The position numbers and the translations under genes were made by a program. A stretch of DNA of 64,000 nucleotides from the NCBI RefSeq assembly GCF_016775705.1, contig NZ_CP068760.1, positions 2,728,001 to 2,792,000 on the forward strand, written 5' to 3'. Of this stretch, positions 61,281 to 64,000 are shown piece by piece. The stretch is from Chryseobacterium cucumeris. GTDB taxonomy: Bacteria; Bacteroidota; Bacteroidia; Flavobacteriales; Weeksellaceae. Each line of letters starts with the position of its first letter. Position 1 is the stretch's first letter. The notes beneath the pieces were generated by a model, which was not told the DNA's origin, ran no database searches, and worked only from the letters and a program-made list of their open reading frames with translations.

Positions 61281-64000
61281 CTATTTCTTGATTAGTTTTG
61301 TATGATAAGTCGCCTTATCATCTTTTATCATGATCACATACACTCCTTTGATCAATGAGGCAACACTGATTCTTTTTCCGTCCGGTTTTCCTTCCTGAAC
61401 AAGTCTTCCGTCTGCACTGTAAATTTTGTAATCAGCTTTACCTTTCAGATTTTTTACCTCTACAAATGTATCCGCAGGATTAGGGTAGATTTCAAGATCA
61501 GAAGATGACTGAACGGACTCCTTAACTCCTAGTGCTGCATTGATCTTTACAGAAAAATCCCATACCGAACCACGGGAGAAAAGATCACCATTGGCATCTA
61601 CGAAAGGACTTGCACATGCATCAGCTGAAGCATTGAAAAATCCGCTGGCTACTCTCATTCTTAATGTTTTTTCACCATTGTAAGCATTGGCCGGAACTGT
61701 AAATGCAAAACTTCCCTGATGTCTTTTATTGGCATCCGGAGCTGCGCCGTTAATCCCAATTTTTTCTGAAGCTTCAAATACTCCGTTTCTGTTGTAATCA
61801 ATCCATGCCTGTACCCAATCCTGATAGTTTCCTCCAGCACGGTTAGCATACACAATATAGTTCATATTATATTGCGCACCCTGAGTAAGCTGAATCAGTT
61901 TGGCAGGGTCTTCCGAATAATCTTTATAAGCGTGCTGAACGGTTGTCCCATTTCCAGCTAAATCCACATTGGCTAAAGTCACTCTTAATATTCCACTGAA
62001 ATACGGACTGATTGTAGTGTTTCCTCCTGTAGTCATCAGGCAGTAATCATATCCGGTACGTAATCCTTTGGTTTTAAAATTATACACTGGTGAAAATGCT
62101 CCGGGAACATTATTAATTACTGATGCAACCCGAACTTCATAAGAAGTTTCATCTTCAAGGTTATTCAGGAATACTGAATTAACCGGGCTGGCAGCATTGG
62201 ACCAGTTTGCTGTTCCTGCTTTCCTGTAATTCACGGAATAGGTTGCTCCCGGTACATGGTTCCATGAAACAGTTGCTGAGTTTTTTAATATATCATTATC
62301 GAACGCAGTAAGTCCCGTTGGTGGATTATTTAAAGAAGCGGGAGCATTTCCTACGGTCAGTGTAGGAGAAACGGCATAAAATATATTTCCTACTGCTGAA
62401 ATTCGCAGTTTAATATTTCCCTGAAGCGCAGCAGGCATCTGTATTTCAAAACTTCCGTCATTAGGCGTTGAAGCCACCAGTTCTGTCCATGCTGATCCGT
62501 TAACCAGATCGGTTGTATATTCAATCTTTACATTGGCAGCATTATAGGGAGCAAGGTTGGTATTGGCAACATCCCAGGAAATGGTATTGGAAGCATTATT
62601 ATACAACGTAGTAGAAGGAGTTAATCCTTTGAATTTGAAAGGTCCGTCATTTCCAACGGTTACTGTATTTTCTGCAGAAATCGTTAAAGGTCTGTTCGGG
62701 TTATTATCACGTACTGTTACCGCGTAATGTAATACTCTGGGAATGTATGAAACTGTTTCCCATGTGTCTTTATTCGTCAGTTTACCACTCATTACAACAG
62801 GCAGGCTAGGGAAATATCTTCTTCCCGAAGCCACTGCAGGAAAAGAACGGGTAAGTGAACCTTCAGGATTGAATCCCCAGCCGCTGTCTCCTGAGATTGA
62901 GCTTGTAGAGCCTACGCTGTCATACTGTTCCCAGTTATAGGTAAACTGATCCCCGTTGGCATCTACTGCATTGGCATCCAGGTAGTAGGCTGTACCTTTG
63001 GGAATAGTATAGGAAATCAGCGGGGTAATAGCTGGTGCATTATTGGCAATATTTTCAGCTACGCCGCACCCAACTTTACCTTCAAGGTTGTTAAGGATTT
63101 GATTGATGGACGAATAGTGGAAATAGGCATCACTGTTCATCTGAACATTATTGGCTGTGATCCCTGCATAGGCCATAATGGTTGTTCCTCCTCCCGGTTC
63201 TATATTGACATCTGAGCTTTCAGTAACTGTAGAAAAAGTGTGGTTACCTCCAAGCTGATGTCCAATTTCATGAGCTACATAATCAATATCAAAGGTGTCT
63301 CCCACAGGATTCTGATTTTGTGTAAACGCAGAACCTTTACCTAACGGTTCTGCTGCGGTAGGGTTGGTACATATACATCCTATGCATCCTGCATTTCCAT
63401 TTCCTCCGGCGGCATTAAAGACATGTCCTATATCATAATTGGCATTGCCTACCTGAGCAGTTAAGGTTTGTTGAAGCTGCCCGTTCAAATCATTGGTGTA
63501 TGGATCATTGGCCGGATTGGCATAGATGATATTGGGGAAATTTTGTATGGTAAGATGGATTGCAAATTCTTTTTCAAAAACACCATTGACACGAGTCATA
63601 GTAGCATTCATCTGGGCAACAGCTCCTGCCATCCCTCCGAAATGAGTAGTATATTCACCCGTTGCAGACAAGGCAAGTCTATAGGTTCTGTATCTTGAGG
63701 CTGCAGGTCTTCCGGTAATATTGATTCCGGCAAGTTTATTTTTTCCGGAATTCTTTAAAGATTTGATGTCCAGTTCCTTTTTGCCTTCCATACTGCAGCT
63801 AAAGCCATGCTCAGACTCTGTTCTTTCGGTTTTATAGAATACTCCATAGGTATTTTTATCCGTTGTGACAGGTTCTATAAACTGGAAGATACCCTCTTTA
63901 ATAATCATTGACTGTATTTCTGTAGGGGATGTACTGAATCTTACATATTTGGAGGGGTCGTCAATTCCCACTCCTACATAAGATCCTAATCCATATTTTT
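61281..64000 (-). CDS. Secreted metzincin protease with FN3, GEVED and T9SS domains (5' end outside window)
   Basis: The frame is open to the right edge (KYGLGSYVGVGIDDPS precedes the first in-window GTG), so the N-terminus and signal peptide are missing. After a propeptide-like region, the zinc motif HEIGHQLGGNHTF (HExxHxxGxxH) identifies a reprolysin-like metzincin; a Cys-rich stretch (GCIGCIC) precedes it. Then come Ig-like and fibronectin III modules, a GEVED domain (WVQAWIDYNRNGVFEASEKI) and a type A T9SS sorting tail (LEIYPNPADT, KGVYVIMI). This is a large extracellular protease, at least 906 residues. Confidence 0.9.
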   Translation of the reverse strand, partial: KYGLGSYVGVGIDDPSKYVRFSTSPTEIQSMIIKEGIFQFIEPVTTDKNTYGVFYKTERTESEHGFSCSMEGKKELDIKSLKNSGKNKLAGINITGRPAASRYRTYRLALSATGEYTTHFGGMAGAVAQMNATMTRVNGVFEKEFAIHLTIQNFPNIIYANPANDPYTNDLNGQLQQTLTAQVGNANYDIGHVFNAAGGNGNAGCIGCICTNPTAAEPLGKGSAFTQNQNPVGDTFDIDYVAHEIGHQLGGNHTFSTVTESSDVNIEPGGGTTIMAYAGITANNVQMNSDAYFHYSSINQILNNLEGKVGCGVAENIANNAPAITPLISYTIPKGTAYYLDANAVDANGDQFTYNWEQYDSVGSTSSISGDSGWGFNPEGSLTRSFPAVASGRRYFPSLPVVMSGKLTNKDTWETVSYIPRVLHYAVTVRDNNPNRPLTISAENTVTVGNDGPFKFKGLTPSTTLYNNASNTISWDVANTNLAPYNAANVKIEYTTDLVNGSAWTELVASTPNDGSFEIQMPAALQGNIKLRISAVGNIFYAVSPTLTVGNAPASLNNPPTGLTAFDNDILKNSATVSWNHVPGATYSVNYRKAGTANWSNAASPVNSVFLNNLEDETSYEVRVASVINNVPGAFSPVYNFKTKGLRTGYDYCLMTTGGNTTISPYFSGILRVTLANVDLAGNGTTVQHAYKDYSEDPAKLIQLTQGAQYNMNYIVYANRAGGNYQDWVQAWIDYNRNGVFEASEKIGINGAAPDANKRHQGSFAFTVPANAYNGEKTLRMRVASGFFNASADACASPFVDANGDLFSRGSVWDFSVKINAALGVKESVQSSSDLEIYPNPADTFVEVKNLKGKADYKIYSADGRLVQEGKPDGKRISVASLIKGVYVIMIKDDKATYHTKLIKK

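Overview
The window is AT-rich DNA from a member of the Bacteroidota, most likely Weeksellaceae and close to Chryseobacterium. The evidence is two secreted proteins with type IX secretion (T9SS) sorting tails, Bacteroidota-type -7 boxes (TAnnTTTG), Bacteroidota-style integrase debris, several secreted proteins that begin with a VGINT-like head after the signal peptide, and membrane/TPR sensor-regulators with a LuxR-like tail. The genus is an inference from family content; no rRNA or tRNA is present.

Left edge (1-5.2 kb): a GT25-like/LicD fusion (cut by the window) overlaps an ispD-like cytidylyltransferase, divergent from a C39-peptidase ABC exporter and its HlyD adaptor. From 5.4 to 7.7 kb lies debris: an integrase remnant, a truncated epoxide hydrolase and a chimeric IS3/IS1595 scar.

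From 7.9 to 20.1 kb a single-strand (-) accessory island reads, in transcription order: HEPN-like protein with zinc ribbons, HEPN-like, Swt1-type HEPN-like, HEPN, HEPN-like, a 39-aa peptide, a Gly/Tyr-rich-tail protein, DUF2971, a PIN-like nuclease, a caspase-like protease, a 74-aa protein, a SIR2-like protein, and a membrane-active candidate broken by one amber codon. Recombinase fragments flank it. It looks like a defence island that does not match a named multigene system known to me.

From 21 to 34.6 kb are a membrane LuxR-type regulator, secreted fibre-like proteins with a two-gene HTH module, and then the most striking locus: five tandem pilin-like genes, a PapD-like chaperone, a 934-aa outer-membrane usher-like barrel and a two-domain tip-adhesin-like protein. 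This is the gene order of archaic (Csu-type) chaperone-usher pili, built from Bacteroidota-type parts. Three pilins have identical mature sequences and share repeated promoter/operator blocks. A histidine kinase/response regulator pair follows.

From 36.8 to 41 kb are two tandem class I terpene synthases divergent from a Crp-family regulator and an NAD(P)-dependent reductase. From 41.7 to 49.4 kb are a second Crp regulator, an Xre-pentapeptide fusion, another fibre-like protein, a response regulator beside a truncated propeller sensor, a second (half-decayed) HTH module and small secreted proteins including a 17-residue repeat protein. From 49.5 to 55 kb are an Omp85-like barrel, Ohr, a full epoxide hydrolase and a TetR/SDR pair with two visible TetR operators. 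From 55.5 to 64 kb are further HTH-module genes, a fibre-like protein, a TPR-LuxR sensor, and two large secreted enzymes (SGNH hydrolase; metzincin protease, cut by the right edge) separated by three REP-like hairpins.
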